Assembly: GCA_023133295.1 (NCBI GenBank)
Contig: JAGLWT010000034.1
Location: 1 to 56,903 of the forward strand
Source of the DNA: a bacterium
GTDB lineage: Bacteria; AUK180
Length of the DNA: 56,903 bases
Reading direction: 5' to 3'
Position 1 is the first letter of the stretch. The number at the start of each line of letters is the position of its first letter. The notes beneath the pieces are model-generated. The model had not been told where the DNA came from. It searched no databases and saw only the letters and a program-made list of their open reading frames with translations. A program made the translations under genes and the position numbers. Shown in pieces: positions 15,335-23,803 of the stretch.

Positions 15335-18055
15335 TCAAAACAATGGTGGCCATTCTACTTCTTTCTTTCGATATTTCACCAAGATATTTCTCATTTCCTC
15401 CAGTGTATAGTGTTCAGTGACCCTCCATGTTTGATAAACATCAATGCAATGCTGTTCAAGAGTTAAGAAGGTTTCCATCAGTTTTCCATCATTGAGCGTC
15501 TGAAGTAGCTTAAAGGTATAATATTGAGCAATCGACTCGTGGGGACAACTCGGATGAAAGTCAGGTTGATCAGACATAGGAAGTGAAAAATCTAACCACG
15601 AACGGCCATCGCGATCTTTCCCGATGTGGGAATAAGCGTGGACTGTTTCGTGAATATATATAACTGTGCTAAGGGCATCTTTATCCATACCTAATTCGTC
15701 AGCAACATATTCAATCATCCGAGGATATAGGACGACTTCCACCTCTGCAGGAAAATAAACACCGAGAAGGTTGTCAATGACATAGTTCCGCTTTTCTCCT
15801 GAGATAAAATCAGCCAGGTTGCGATCCTTTATATGCTGTTCAGCATATTCCAGAGCCTCTTGCCAACGAACCTGGCCGGGCTGGACATTATCCCAATCAA
15901 CGCGCTTCACTGCAATTCTCCGAACCAGCTCTGGTGGAACCTCATTACTGAATTTGTAACTGAGGTCTCGCACTCTCCATATTTCTTGAAACGGCCGCGG
16001 TTCGTACTTATAATCTCCACTTGTAGCAAGATGTTGGTCAAGCGAATCATTAAAAGCCTCTCTAAAATCTTTATCGGGGTCGTAAGTAAAGCCCATCATA
16101 TTTTCTATAAGGAATTCCTGCCCAGTAGTCCACAAAAGTTCGTGCATTTTGTGATGGCTGTGTTCCTTGAGATACTCTATTCTGGTTTCGGTGGAGTATC
16201 TCCACCAAAGCGGAACAAATAGTTCCTCTCTAAGACGTTTTGTATTCTCTCCGAGCGATACAAATCCACGCATTCTTTCGGGCCATCTATTAATTGCCCA
16301 TAGAACAGCAAGTTGCTGTCCTTTTTCTCTGAGTTCTGCGAGAGCGTCGAGGATTTCGCGAGCTTTTTCAGGGTCATATAAATCGGAACTACTATGGAGT
16401 GTCAGATGCGTGCGTTGAACATACTCATCAAGGAACTGATTAGCAACATACTCGGTGTAAGGTCTGTGTTGGTCTTCTGGCATTCCATCTTCCATTTTGG
16501 TAGCTTCAGCAAGTGGATCTTTATAATCTGTCATCACATCCCTTTGGAGTATCTTCTTGAACTTCTCATACTGCACATGATCTAAAACCCTTTGGTCCCA
16601 ACTTTTGAACCACCTATGTTTAGTATCGTCCCCGCGTACAAAATCTGGAGCTAAAACGATTTTCTCGATTTGTTCGGATGCACTTTCAATGTGCTGACAG
16701 ACATCATAAAGGTCTTTGAGTTCTGACTTTGACTCTCCGCTAACAATACGGTTTAGTAAAGATAAAAATGTCTCGAAGGGATCTATACCGTGCCCTACCC
16801 AGCTTTTGTCTAACAACCAGTCAAAACATTCTTTCGCATGATCAAATGTAAAATTGGGCCAGTTTTTAACGACCCATTTGTGCGTGCTAATGTATAACGG
16901 ATGAGGTTTAAAGCTTCGCCAGGGATTGTCCTCTCTAGCATTTTTTAATACAGATGTTAAAACCCTCTCACATGATTTCGTTCCAAGTTCAACCATATGG
17001 GGAGAAAGAAGAATTTCATCATTTTTTCTGACGAGGGGAAGGAACCGAAATAGAAAGGATTCCCTTTGTTTATCGTTCGGCAGACGGTCTATTTGTTCCT
17101 GAACGATCTGATACATCTCTTCAATTTTTTGTGACCACCACCACCTTTTTAGCAAAGCATCATAGTCAATTTTCGATTCTTTAGAGACCGGAGTAATCAA
17201 TGGAACAGGGTGTTTCTGTTCTGAAAGCTGGAGCATTTTTTCAAAGAATATAAGTAATTCCGTATGGTCTTTATAAGGAATGATTTCAACTCCTTTCTTT
17301 CGCCACTCACTTCGTGCCTTATATCCGGGGTCGAGCATTAAAGCATAAACAGTGGGCATTACCTCTTTAAATATTTTCATAAGGTCATCAATCAGTCCCA
17401 GAAAGTTCGGGTCACGGAGCGAGAAGCCAACCGTAAGTATAGGATGCATCACAAAGAGGCTGCGTAGGATGGTAGTGTACTTGCTATTTGAACGCAAAGC
17501 AGTGTAACTTTCCTCTGTTAAAATAAGATTTTCAGCAAGATTGGTTGTATTACGGATGCAGCCATGGATTTTCGCGAAAAAGCCGTGCCTCCTGAAAGCG
17601 TTAATGTCATCAATGCATTGAGGATATACTAAAGGTTGAAGTCGATTACTTTGGTATTCGAAAACTAAATCAAAGTTTGTGGTAATGATGCCTCGGAAGT
17701 TGGTTTTGAGAATATCTTCATGAACCTTTGACGACACAATATCAGATGGATCAAGTTCTGCCTTAAGGAACGCAGCGAATTGATCCGACCGTGTTTGCTG
17801 TTTGAATATCCGAGCTATCTCAAGATATTTACCTTCTTTGAGCAATTCTTCCAACTTTGCTAAAGTACTAGCATCACAATTATTTGAATCACGAAGGTCC
17901 TCGATCATATGTTGCATAAGAGTATCCCAATCAGGGAGCCCCTTTCCTTTCTTCCTAACGCCAGATGCAGAGAGACCAGCACCTACCAAAAGAACACACT
18001 TAGATGGGTCGTCTTGAATCGCCCGTTTTAATTGCTTAGTTAAATGCAAAGGCAT
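15335..18055 (-). CDS. SIR2-domain protein with C-terminal HEXXH metallopeptidase-like motif
   Basis: The 906-residue protein begins with a SIR2-like NAD-binding domain: VLLVGAGLSASG (residues 22-33), ITTNFD near 124-129, KIHG with the catalytic-type His near 164, and VGFSLRDPNF near 209. In phage defence, such domains destroy NAD+. A long middle region (about 290-720) is unassigned. Near the end, YIHETVHAYSH places HEXXH at residues 802-806, and HESIAQYY 33 residues later offers Glu840 as a third zinc ligand, as in gluzincins. The pairing of NADase-like and metallopeptidase-like domains is not one I recognise. GGAG precedes the ATG, and the promoter region has a palindrome pair. Confidence 0.85.
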   Translation of the reverse strand: MPLHLTKQLKRAIQDDPSKCVLLVGAGLSASGVRKKGKGLPDWDTLMQHMIEDLRDSNNCDASTLAKLEELLKEGKYLEIARIFKQQTRSDQFAAFLKAELDPSDIVSSKVHEDILKTNFRGIITTNFDLVFEYQSNRLQPLVYPQCIDDINAFRRHGFFAKIHGCIRNTTNLAENLILTEESYTALRSNSKYTTILRSLFVMHPILTVGFSLRDPNFLGLIDDLMKIFKEVMPTVYALMLDPGYKARSEWRKKGVEIIPYKDHTELLIFFEKMLQLSEQKHPVPLITPVSKESKIDYDALLKRWWWSQKIEEMYQIVQEQIDRLPNDKQRESFLFRFLPLVRKNDEILLSPHMVELGTKSCERVLTSVLKNAREDNPWRSFKPHPLYISTHKWVVKNWPNFTFDHAKECFDWLLDKSWVGHGIDPFETFLSLLNRIVSGESKSELKDLYDVCQHIESASEQIEKIVLAPDFVRGDDTKHRWFKSWDQRVLDHVQYEKFKKILQRDVMTDYKDPLAEATKMEDGMPEDQHRPYTEYVANQFLDEYVQRTHLTLHSSSDLYDPEKAREILDALAELREKGQQLAVLWAINRWPERMRGFVSLGENTKRLREELFVPLWWRYSTETRIEYLKEHSHHKMHELLWTTGQEFLIENMMGFTYDPDKDFREAFNDSLDQHLATSGDYKYEPRPFQEIWRVRDLSYKFSNEVPPELVRRIAVKRVDWDNVQPGQVRWQEALEYAEQHIKDRNLADFISGEKRNYVIDNLLGVYFPAEVEVVLYPRMIEYVADELGMDKDALSTVIYIHETVHAYSHIGKDRDGRSWLDFSLPMSDQPDFHPSCPHESIAQYYTFKLLQTLNDGKLMETFLTLEQHCIDVYQTWRVTEHYTLEEMRNILVKYRKKEVEWPPLF

Positions 18056-18068
18056 AATAATCTCCTAC

Positions 18069-18115
18069 GCAATTGCACATAACTTGTTTATATCCGAAGT
18101 TAATTGCAATTGCAA
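18069..18115 (-). promoter_or_regulatory. SIR2-gene promoter with paired GCAATTGC palindromes
   Basis: On the minus strand, TTGCAA (18115-18110) is followed after 17 bp by TATAAA (18092-18087), placing transcription start near 18080. The 8-bp palindrome GCAATTGC occurs at 18106-18113, overlapping the -35 box, and again at 18069-18076, between the transcription start and the ribosome-binding site. Two identical palindromes at these positions, centres 37 bp apart, look like operators for a dimeric repressor. The repressor itself is not identified. Confidence 0.55.
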
Positions 18116-18403
18116 ATTCAACTTTGATTTCATAACTTCTCATATACTTGATTATGCAGCTTTTAATTTCATAAATCAAATTTTTATTTCTTGTTTTTAA
18201 AAATTATAATTTACAGGCATCCCCCTGCTTTTCGATTCAGCGACAGTATATATATAGTGCAATATAGGGATAGTACGCAAAATCTGCCTTAGAAATTTCC
18301 GAGAATCCGTGATTTGAATGAGATATCATGAGCTGTGTCATAATTCAAACTGCAAAAACCTTGCATAATTTAAGATAAGGACGAAAATAAAAGGAGTTAG
18401 GGC
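18116..18403. other. Intergenic stretch without recognised gene
   Basis: AT-rich DNA with no open frame that looks coding. It contains the partial alternation CAGTATATATATAGTGC near 18242-18260 and little else of note. It separates the divergent SIR2 promoter from the plus-strand promoter at 18404. Confidence 0.5.
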
Positions 18404-18432
18404 TTGACAAAAGGCGCCTCCATTAGTATAAG
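18404..18432 (+). promoter_or_regulatory. Strong sigma70-type promoter
   Basis: TTGACA at 18404-18409, a 17-bp spacer, and TATAAG at 18427-18432 form a near-consensus promoter. It is followed by AAAGGAGG at 18452-18459 and a GTG start at 18467, so it drives the short frame described next. Confidence 0.7.
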
Positions 18433-18466
18433 ATAATTGTACAACAAAGCCAAAGGAGGCATAATT

Positions 18467-18673
18467 GTGAACAAGGAAATTAAACCACAGATTTCAAAGA
18501 AAATCAACTATTTTTTCAAAAAAATGGATTCACGCAGAAAGAGTATTTCAAAGTCGGATGTCAAAAATCTGAAATTACTGATCTTTTCTATATTGAAAGT
18601 AAAGATACGATACCCTACGAGCATTTTACTACTTTGCAAATATATTATCAAATTTCGGATTCAAAAAGGGTAA
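18467..18673 (+). CDS. Short ORF, possibly the 5' remnant of a transposase gene
   Basis: A 68-codon frame starting at GTG 18467 with AAAGGAGG 7 nt upstream and a near-consensus promoter. The first ~43 residues are basic and helical (NKEIKPQISKKINYFFKKM onward) and look like the N-terminus of a DDE transposase, a weak impression. From about residue 44 the frame runs into the dispersed GTAAAGATACGATACCCT repeat, which encodes the rest, so the original gene is probably cut off there. Alternatively it is a genuine small basic protein. Confidence 0.4.
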   Translation: MNKEIKPQISKKINYFFKKMDSRRKSISKSDVKNLKLLIFSILKVKIRYPTSILLLCKYIIKFRIQKG

Positions 18674-18745
18674 AAGGTAAAGATCTGATACCTTGGCTGA
18701 GACACTTACTACTGTTGCACTTTCGTATTTAGTAAATACGAAACA
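18595..18745. repeat. Dispersed accessory-edge repeat with palindrome
   Basis: Begins GTAAAGATACGATACCCT, continues with a segment ATATTATCAAATTTCGGATT that also occurs near 15205-15225 (in diverged form), repeats GTAAAGATCTGATACC, then CACTTACTACTGTTGC, and ends in an 11+1+11 palindrome at 18721-18743 (TTTCGTATTTA, G, and its complement) followed by AACATCC. Related pieces lie at 13676-13720, 20590-20640, 32088-32112 and 33551-33574. Confidence 0.65.
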
Positions 18746-18811
18746 TCCAAAAGGCGAATTTGAAGCTTCTACAACCATCGTCCCCATATCTGCCCTGATC
18801 AATCATTTTAA

Positions 18812-19381
18812 TTACTTCTTACGATATTCTGGGAAATAACCTCCATTAGGTTTAGTTGCAATAGATTCTGATATTTTAATTTTTCTTTTTATAATCTTTG
18901 CTTCACCTTCTCTGATAGAGTCGCATACATTTTCTGATGCCTTTACCAATTCATCACTTTGATCAAAATTTCCTTCCTTGAAAATTTTCCAGATTAGATT
19001 CTCATAATGTTTAAGGGATTCTATTAGAGATGCTGGTATGGTGGCATAATACTTCTTTAAAACCATTACGTTTATCAATATTTCTTTAGATTTTGGTACA
19101 AAATACTCACTAATCTGCAATAATATTTGATCTTTTGGTATCTTTTTTTCTTGCATTTTTTTGTTCAATTCCGAACTCGCTTCATCAAGTAGTTGTGATG
19201 CTTCAAAATCTATTTTTATTACATTTTCCCAAATAGATTTACAAACTTCTAATTGTGATTTAAGAATTTCTGATTCGGCAATTTCCTCACGAAAGACACG
19301 TTTATTTAGCCAAGTAGTCACAATTGCTGTCAATAAACCAACAATAGCACCAATCAATCCAAAAATAATTTTATCTTCCAT
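18812..19381 (-). CDS. Hypothetical protein with one N-terminal membrane helix
   Basis: The 189-residue protein has a hydrophobic helix at about residues 4-24 (IIFGLIGAIVGLLTAIVTTWL) and then a long helical, charged domain likely in the cytoplasm. AAGGAGG is upstream of the ATG. I do not recognise a family. It lies between the SIR2 gene and the lipoprotein gene within the defence region, but with gaps of 756 and 200 bp, so no operon link is shown. Confidence 0.7.
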   Translation of the reverse strand: MEDKIIFGLIGAIVGLLTAIVTTWLNKRVFREEIAESEILKSQLEVCKSIWENVIKIDFEASQLLDEASSELNKKMQEKKIPKDQILLQISEYFVPKSKEILINVMVLKKYYATIPASLIESLKHYENLIWKIFKEGNFDQSDELVKASENVCDSIREGEAKIIKRKIKISESIATKPNGGYFPEYRKK

Positions 19382-19581
19382 AATAGATTCCTCCTTATAA
19401 TAATATCATCCTCTAGATATTAAATTGTTCCAATATTATGTCCTTTATTCAAGTCATCTAAAGAACTCATTTTCCTAATTTGTACATTATTCATTCTAAT
19501 TTTATCTTTTTTCATATTTGTGTTTTTACCACTTTAACCTGAAGAGTCAAATGGTTACAAGAAATGTGTATTTCAAATCAC

Positions 19582-20172
19582 TTAAATATCTTCAAAATAC
19601 TGCCACTTTACGTCTTCTAACGCTTCAATTATTTTAGCTCTTTTCTTCTCTTCGCCTTCTTGATACCAGATCCAGATTTTTTTTCCAGCGTTAGTGAAGC
19701 TCTCTATTACATCTCTAATATCTATGGACATCGAGATTTTAGACATTCCTTCCATTTTAGACATTTCTTCTATTTTTACATGTTTCTTCACAGGCTCATG
19801 CTCAAATACCTGATTGACATAATTTCGAAATTCCACAGTCGCTTTTGCTGCACTATCAATCTTACTTTCACAAGAGGTTGACAGCTTGCTGCCCGCTGTT
19901 AGATCAAATATTAAAGCTCCCGTCCAAGCATCAACCTTTTTTTTAGCTTCTATATAAAGTTCCCATGCTTTCTTATATTCAAGGGTTTCAGGTCCATAAT
20001 ATGTTTTTAACATTCTGGTTCTTTGTTCGCATTCGGAACGCAATTCTAAAATTTGAGAAATCGCTGACTCTCCTTCATTATTTGCACCAGGTATTACATG
20101 ATGATTACATCCCGCTAATAAGCAAAACAAAAACAAGATAGCAACAAAAACAATGAGCCTTTTAGTTCTCAT
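19582..20172 (-). CDS. Hypothetical lipoprotein
   Basis: I place the start at the ATG of MRTKRLIVFVAILF (20172), which has AAAGGAG just upstream and begins a textbook lipoprotein signal ending LLAGC. An in-frame ATG 63 nt earlier would prepend basic residues and is less likely. The mature part (about 170 residues) is helical and polar, with no family recognised. The ATG overlaps the stop of a 26-codon zinc-ribbon-like frame. Confidence 0.7.
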   Translation of the reverse strand: MRTKRLIVFVAILFLFCLLAGCNHHVIPGANNEGESAISQILELRSECEQRTRMLKTYYGPETLEYKKAWELYIEAKKKVDAWTGALIFDLTAGSKLSTSCESKIDSAAKATVEFRNYVNQVFEHEPVKKHVKIEEMSKMEGMSKISMSIDIRDVIESFTNAGKKIWIWYQEGEEKKRAKIIEALEDVKWQYFEDI

Positions 20173-20249
20173 AAAATTCTCCTTTCCTGCCCGCATTTGA
20201 TGCATCTGTACTTCCCTCTTCCTAGCTTTTCGCATGTTAAGTACCTCAT
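20169..20249 (-). CDS. Tiny zinc-ribbon-like ORF, 26 aa
   Basis: ATG at 20249 has AGGAGG 5 nt upstream. The peptide has Cys6, Cys16 and Cys19 in the pattern CEKLGRGKYRCIKCGQE, the first half of a small zinc ribbon; the second CxxC expected in such proteins is missing. Its TGA overlaps the lipoprotein ATG. It may be the truncated head of a zinc-ribbon gene left when the lipoprotein gene was placed here, or a short coupled leader frame. Confidence 0.4.
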   Translation of the reverse strand: MRYLTCEKLGRGKYRCIKCGQERRIL

Positions 20250-20261
20250 GGTGGCCTCCTA

Positions 20262-20406
20262 TTTTTTCAATTCCGTATCAAGATTCTCAAATATTTTATT
20301 CAGCTCTTCCCTCAAACTCAATCAAATTCTTGTCATCTTCTGGAAATAGTTTCTCAATAGCTTTTTGGAAATTAACTACATATCGAGAAACGCAATCTTC
20401 TATCAT
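20262..20406 (-). pseudogene. 3' fragment of a second restriction-modification gene
   Basis: Read on the minus strand from 20406, this encodes VNFQKAIEKLFPEDDKNLIE, matching the C-terminus of the intact restriction enzyme (INIQKDIDKLYPDVEKNLIE, encoded near 27970-28050). At the DNA level the match includes CTCAAACTCAATCAAATTCT. One extra C (TCTTCCC against TCTTCC) shifts the frame; corrected, it would continue EELNKIFENLDTELKK and stop at 20259. It is a relic, not a working gene, and marks a module boundary. Confidence 0.72.
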
Positions 20407-20660
20407 TAGATACGCTCCTTGTCATCTATAATAAATACCATATTAGGCAATCTCCATACCAGAGTATAATTTGTAAAGTGTGGAAAAGTCAAGAGTAAAT
20501 CAAAAAGATATCATAGAGTGGATTATTGAATTTCACACCTCCCACTTCGTACCTGTGGATCACTTGTCTCTGGGATACTGGGTCACTGGGCTACTTACTA
20601 CTGTTCCCCTTCCTTATTTAGCTAAATACGAAACATCCTAAAGGTGAATTTGCAATAAAA
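20407..20660. repeat. Spacer with palindrome repeat
   Basis: No gene. Near 20560-20660 it holds TGGGATACTGGGTCACTGGG, CTACTTACTACTGTTCC, the palindrome TTATTTAGCTAAATACG (20614-20630) with AAACATCC after it, and AATCAACCTCCGTTCCTAT, a member of the short 'ACCGTCCCCAT' family. The order matches that at 18700-18790. Confidence 0.6.
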
Positions 20661-21836
20661 TCAACCTCCGTTCCTATTCTTTTCTTTATATTTAGCTCTA
20701 AGCTCATCGATTTCATAAATATTCTGGAAATATCGCCTAAAAAATACATATTGAGAAAGAACAAATGTTAAGGTTACGTAGGTCTTGAAAAAGTAATTAT
20801 CCTTGTCCAAAAGAGCCAAGGATAGGTATTTTGCAGTTTCATCGGTAAAGCCATTTGCAACATCGTCCTCAATAATCAATTCCTTTGTCCAGTAGTCATT
20901 GACCCTAGTATTCACCTTCTCTTCGAACATTGCTTTTTTTATAGCGGGAGTTTCTGGGTAATATGCCATAATCTCTAATATCATGTCATATCCTTCTTCA
21001 ACGATGTACTTTCTAACATATTCTCTCTGTTCTTTTAAATCGCTGTATTTTTTCCCTTCAAAGAATGCCTTCTTCGTTAATGTTTCTTCCAGTAAAGCAT
21101 CAACAATGTAAACTTGTATCGAAAATGATTCGATAATGCACTCCAAAATATGGTCTATATCTTCAATGATTTTCTCTATTGAAGTTGCAACACTTTTGGT
21201 ACCAATGTAAATAAATATCTCTACAATTGTATTTAAGGTATTCTCTCGGACATATTGAAGATTGTAGTTCCCAAAAGCCTCTAGGAACTTCCCTTCAATT
21301 TCAAACATTTCCGCCCTTTTTTCGATAATTTTATTGGTTTCGAAGACCTTTGTAAATACTTCGTATATTTTGCTATCTCTAATCGGATGTTTGTTTTTTC
21401 TCTTTTCCTTTAAAATGTTACTCAGATACACTTCTTCAAAGTGATTTCCATAAAATCCAGCAAAAGTTGACAACGCAATTGTTGTTACCCAAAATATAGA
21501 AAAAAGGATCATATTATTAAGTATCAAAAAACTTATGATTATATATAAAATCGAATGCAGTAAATTTGTCACAGCGATAGGAAAGATTTTCCTACCGACA
21601 TTTCTATCATATACTTCCAATAACACCTTGATTCTACCTACGCTTTCTATAAGAAGATATTTTACCATTATGGAGAAAAACCATAAAGTCAAGGGAAGTA
21701 CTATATGCTTCCACAACGTTGAATTATGACTTTCTTGGATACTAATAATTGAAACAATTATCGAACACAGCAGCATTGGAACTGTTGTGTGCTTCGCAAT
21801 AAATTTCAAGAAATGTTTCATATACTGGAACTCCAT
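20661..21836 (-). CDS. Membrane protein linked to OLD-family ATPase
   Basis: 391 residues: about four membrane helices in the first 130 residues (near 17-34, 42-62, 83-106, 109-127) and a long soluble helical C-terminal part. No family recognised. It begins 41 bp after the stop of the OLD-family nuclease gene on the same strand, with AGGGA before the ATG, so the two are likely co-transcribed. In a defence setting a membrane protein with a cytoplasmic domain could be an effector, which is inference only. A second Met at residue 6 is an alternative start. Confidence 0.7.
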   Translation of the reverse strand: MEFQYMKHFLKFIAKHTTVPMLLCSIIVSIISIQESHNSTLWKHIVLPLTLWFFSIMVKYLLIESVGRIKVLLEVYDRNVGRKIFPIAVTNLLHSILYIIISFLILNNMILFSIFWVTTIALSTFAGFYGNHFEEVYLSNILKEKRKNKHPIRDSKIYEVFTKVFETNKIIEKRAEMFEIEGKFLEAFGNYNLQYVRENTLNTIVEIFIYIGTKSVATSIEKIIEDIDHILECIIESFSIQVYIVDALLEETLTKKAFFEGKKYSDLKEQREYVRKYIVEEGYDMILEIMAYYPETPAIKKAMFEEKVNTRVNDYWTKELIIEDDVANGFTDETAKYLSLALLDKDNYFFKTYVTLTFVLSQYVFFRRYFQNIYEIDELRAKYKEKNRNGG

Positions 21837-21877
21837 AAATTCCCTGTTGCTATTTCTAATTTATCCATGTGAATCTC

Positions 21878-23725
21878 CTATGGATTATGCTGCTTGATGA
21901 AGTTGTATATTTTTTTGGTTAATTTCCTCGCTTCTTCACTAAGATCAGCCCAATCACTAATAAACTCAAGTGCTTCTTCGCAAAACTGCAATTTGTCTTT
22001 AATTGCTCCATTAGCAGCAGCCCATTTTTCTTTTGGATTAGCCCCCTCTATACTAATCTTGCCTTCCTTAACCAACCTTTCAATGTATCCCCCAAGTCGT
22101 TGTGATATAACTTTCTTTGTCTCTGGAATTCCTTTATGTACTTTTAGTTGATGTTTCTCAACTACATTTCTTATTACGCACTTCGGAATAATGTTCTCAA
22201 TTTCACCGTTTTCAATTAATATAAAATTATCGCCTAAATTCTCACGCAATTTAGTAATCCTCTTATCTTTTTCTTTGCCCTTCAGAGCCGGATTAAATTT
22301 AATATCATTATCCGCAATTAGTAGTAGTGTACCACATAATTTTTCGACAACAGGCCCTTCCTTATCTAAGAAGGACCAGTGAGTAATATTATTTCCCGAA
22401 TATTCGACAAAGGAATAGTGCTCATCTTCAAAGAACTCTCTAAATTCTTCGTCTCCGGCTTGATCTTCAAAATGTTTTTGATAAAGATTAAGATAGTGGC
22501 GGAAATATTTCCTATCTGTAATGCCTTCAACCCAAATAGTACAATTGGAAAGTAGGACCGAGGTGTTGCGAACTCCTAATAATTCCAAGGTTCTTCTGTT
22601 GAGTCCCATTTGCTCTATTTCAAATTTCTGATCATTTAATCCTTCCGATAGCTTATTGATAGAGAATATCGAAAGATTCTTGTGTTCCATCGCTAAATCA
22701 AGGAAATGATTTGAATGTGTTGTGATAAAGAACTGTGCAATCCCTTGATCCCAATTTAAGAAGGTCTCGACCAATTTCCTCTGCATACCCGGATGAAGAT
22801 ATAATTCAGGCTCTTCTATAAAAAATAATCCTTCTCGCTCTATGAATAAAGGAAAAGTTAATAGAATAATTGATTGTATTCCATCACCAAGTTTAAAAAT
22901 AGGGCGTTCATCTTCTCCAATTCTAACATTTATTACATCTTGATTTTTCCTTGGAATGAGATTTATTTCCTGCCCATTGAAGAAGGTTTTACTCAAGTAA
23001 TCCTCATAATCTTTAACAATATCTCTATCCTGCTTATTACCTAGAAGCTTGCTCTGTAGTTCATCATAATAAGCTAACCCCGAATATACTTTCACGCTAT
23101 CATTAATTTCGTAATCCGCCTTAGTTCGAGCTGCATAAAAATCTTTTGCCTCTCCATAAAAAGGTCGTAACCCCCTTAGAACAGGAATATATATCCTATT
23201 CTGAAGAAAATGAAGTTCTTTATATAATTCTTTTTTTAGATTCCCGTCTTCATTAAGTATTTTTTTGATGAATATTTCATACTTATCGGGATTTGAGATA
23301 TTAATGGTCCCATTATGATATTTTCTATTCACTCCAGTGATGAACTTCTGCATTGCTCCGAGGTATTGTGGGGAGGCAAATTTATTCTGCAATATATCTA
23401 ACATTTGTTTTTCTTCGGACTCTAATTGTGTGGTATTTATATTTTTCACAACTTCCAATAATTCATAATGCATTTTCAGGAAATTACTGTTCAGACTGAA
23501 ATCGTTCTTGTGTAAATCCACCGAATAATTTTCATATTGCATGATTGCTCTTAAGAATCGGCTTTTCCCAGAGTTGTTAGGTCCAACGAAGATATTCATT
23601 TTTTGTATGGGGAAAAATGCCGTTTTTAAGTAACTTGGGTGGTTGGAAAAATAGCTAAATATAGTGTCATACACTTTATCACTTTTATTTTGAGAGTGTT
23701 TATAAAATGTAAATGATGAAATCAT
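21878..23725 (-). CDS. OLD-family ATP-dependent endonuclease (AAA ATPase + TOPRIM)
   Basis: The 615-residue protein has an ABC-type ATPase domain with Walker A GPNNSGKS at residues 48-55, and Walker B/D-loop FFIEEPELYLHP at 301-312 followed by TTHSNHF. A TOPRIM domain follows, with VEGITD at 399-404 and LLIADND at 468-474, the acidic metal-binding residues. This architecture is that of OLD nucleases, including the GajA subunit of Gabija and ATPases in several anti-phage systems. No UvrD-like GajB helicase is adjacent; the downstream partner is a membrane protein. AAAGGAG precedes the ATG, which overlaps the stop of a restriction-gene tail relic. Confidence 0.88.
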   Translation of the reverse strand: MISSFTFYKHSQNKSDKVYDTIFSYFSNHPSYLKTAFFPIQKMNIFVGPNNSGKSRFLRAIMQYENYSVDLHKNDFSLNSNFLKMHYELLEVVKNINTTQLESEEKQMLDILQNKFASPQYLGAMQKFITGVNRKYHNGTINISNPDKYEIFIKKILNEDGNLKKELYKELHFLQNRIYIPVLRGLRPFYGEAKDFYAARTKADYEINDSVKVYSGLAYYDELQSKLLGNKQDRDIVKDYEDYLSKTFFNGQEINLIPRKNQDVINVRIGEDERPIFKLGDGIQSIILLTFPLFIEREGLFFIEEPELYLHPGMQRKLVETFLNWDQGIAQFFITTHSNHFLDLAMEHKNLSIFSINKLSEGLNDQKFEIEQMGLNRRTLELLGVRNTSVLLSNCTIWVEGITDRKYFRHYLNLYQKHFEDQAGDEEFREFFEDEHYSFVEYSGNNITHWSFLDKEGPVVEKLCGTLLLIADNDIKFNPALKGKEKDKRITKLRENLGDNFILIENGEIENIIPKCVIRNVVEKHQLKVHKGIPETKKVISQRLGGYIERLVKEGKISIEGANPKEKWAAANGAIKDKLQFCEEALEFISDWADLSEEARKLTKKIYNFIKQHNP

Positions 23726-23800
23726 ATTTTCTCCTTTTTCTTCAATTCCGCATCAATATTCTCATAATTAGACAAAATAAAAGCGTCCTTGTATATACTT
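23723..23800 (-). pseudogene. Relic of a restriction-gene C-terminus upstream of the OLD gene
   Basis: In one minus-strand frame the bases before the OLD gene read SNYENIDAELKKKEKI and stop at a TGA that overlaps the OLD ATG (ATGA). The sequence matches the relic at 20262-20295 (FENLDTELKK; shared DNA includes CGGAATTGAA). In the intact restriction gene this tail is missing: its coding ends NLIEFEEDM at the junction with the HAD gene. The tail therefore looks displaced by about 4.2 kb through insertion of the four-gene block. Confidence 0.6.
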
Positions 23801-23803
23801 TTT

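Noticed and set aside
21878..23725. Gabija GajA
   Set aside because: The OLD architecture fits, but no GajB-like UvrD helicase gene follows; the partner is a membrane protein.
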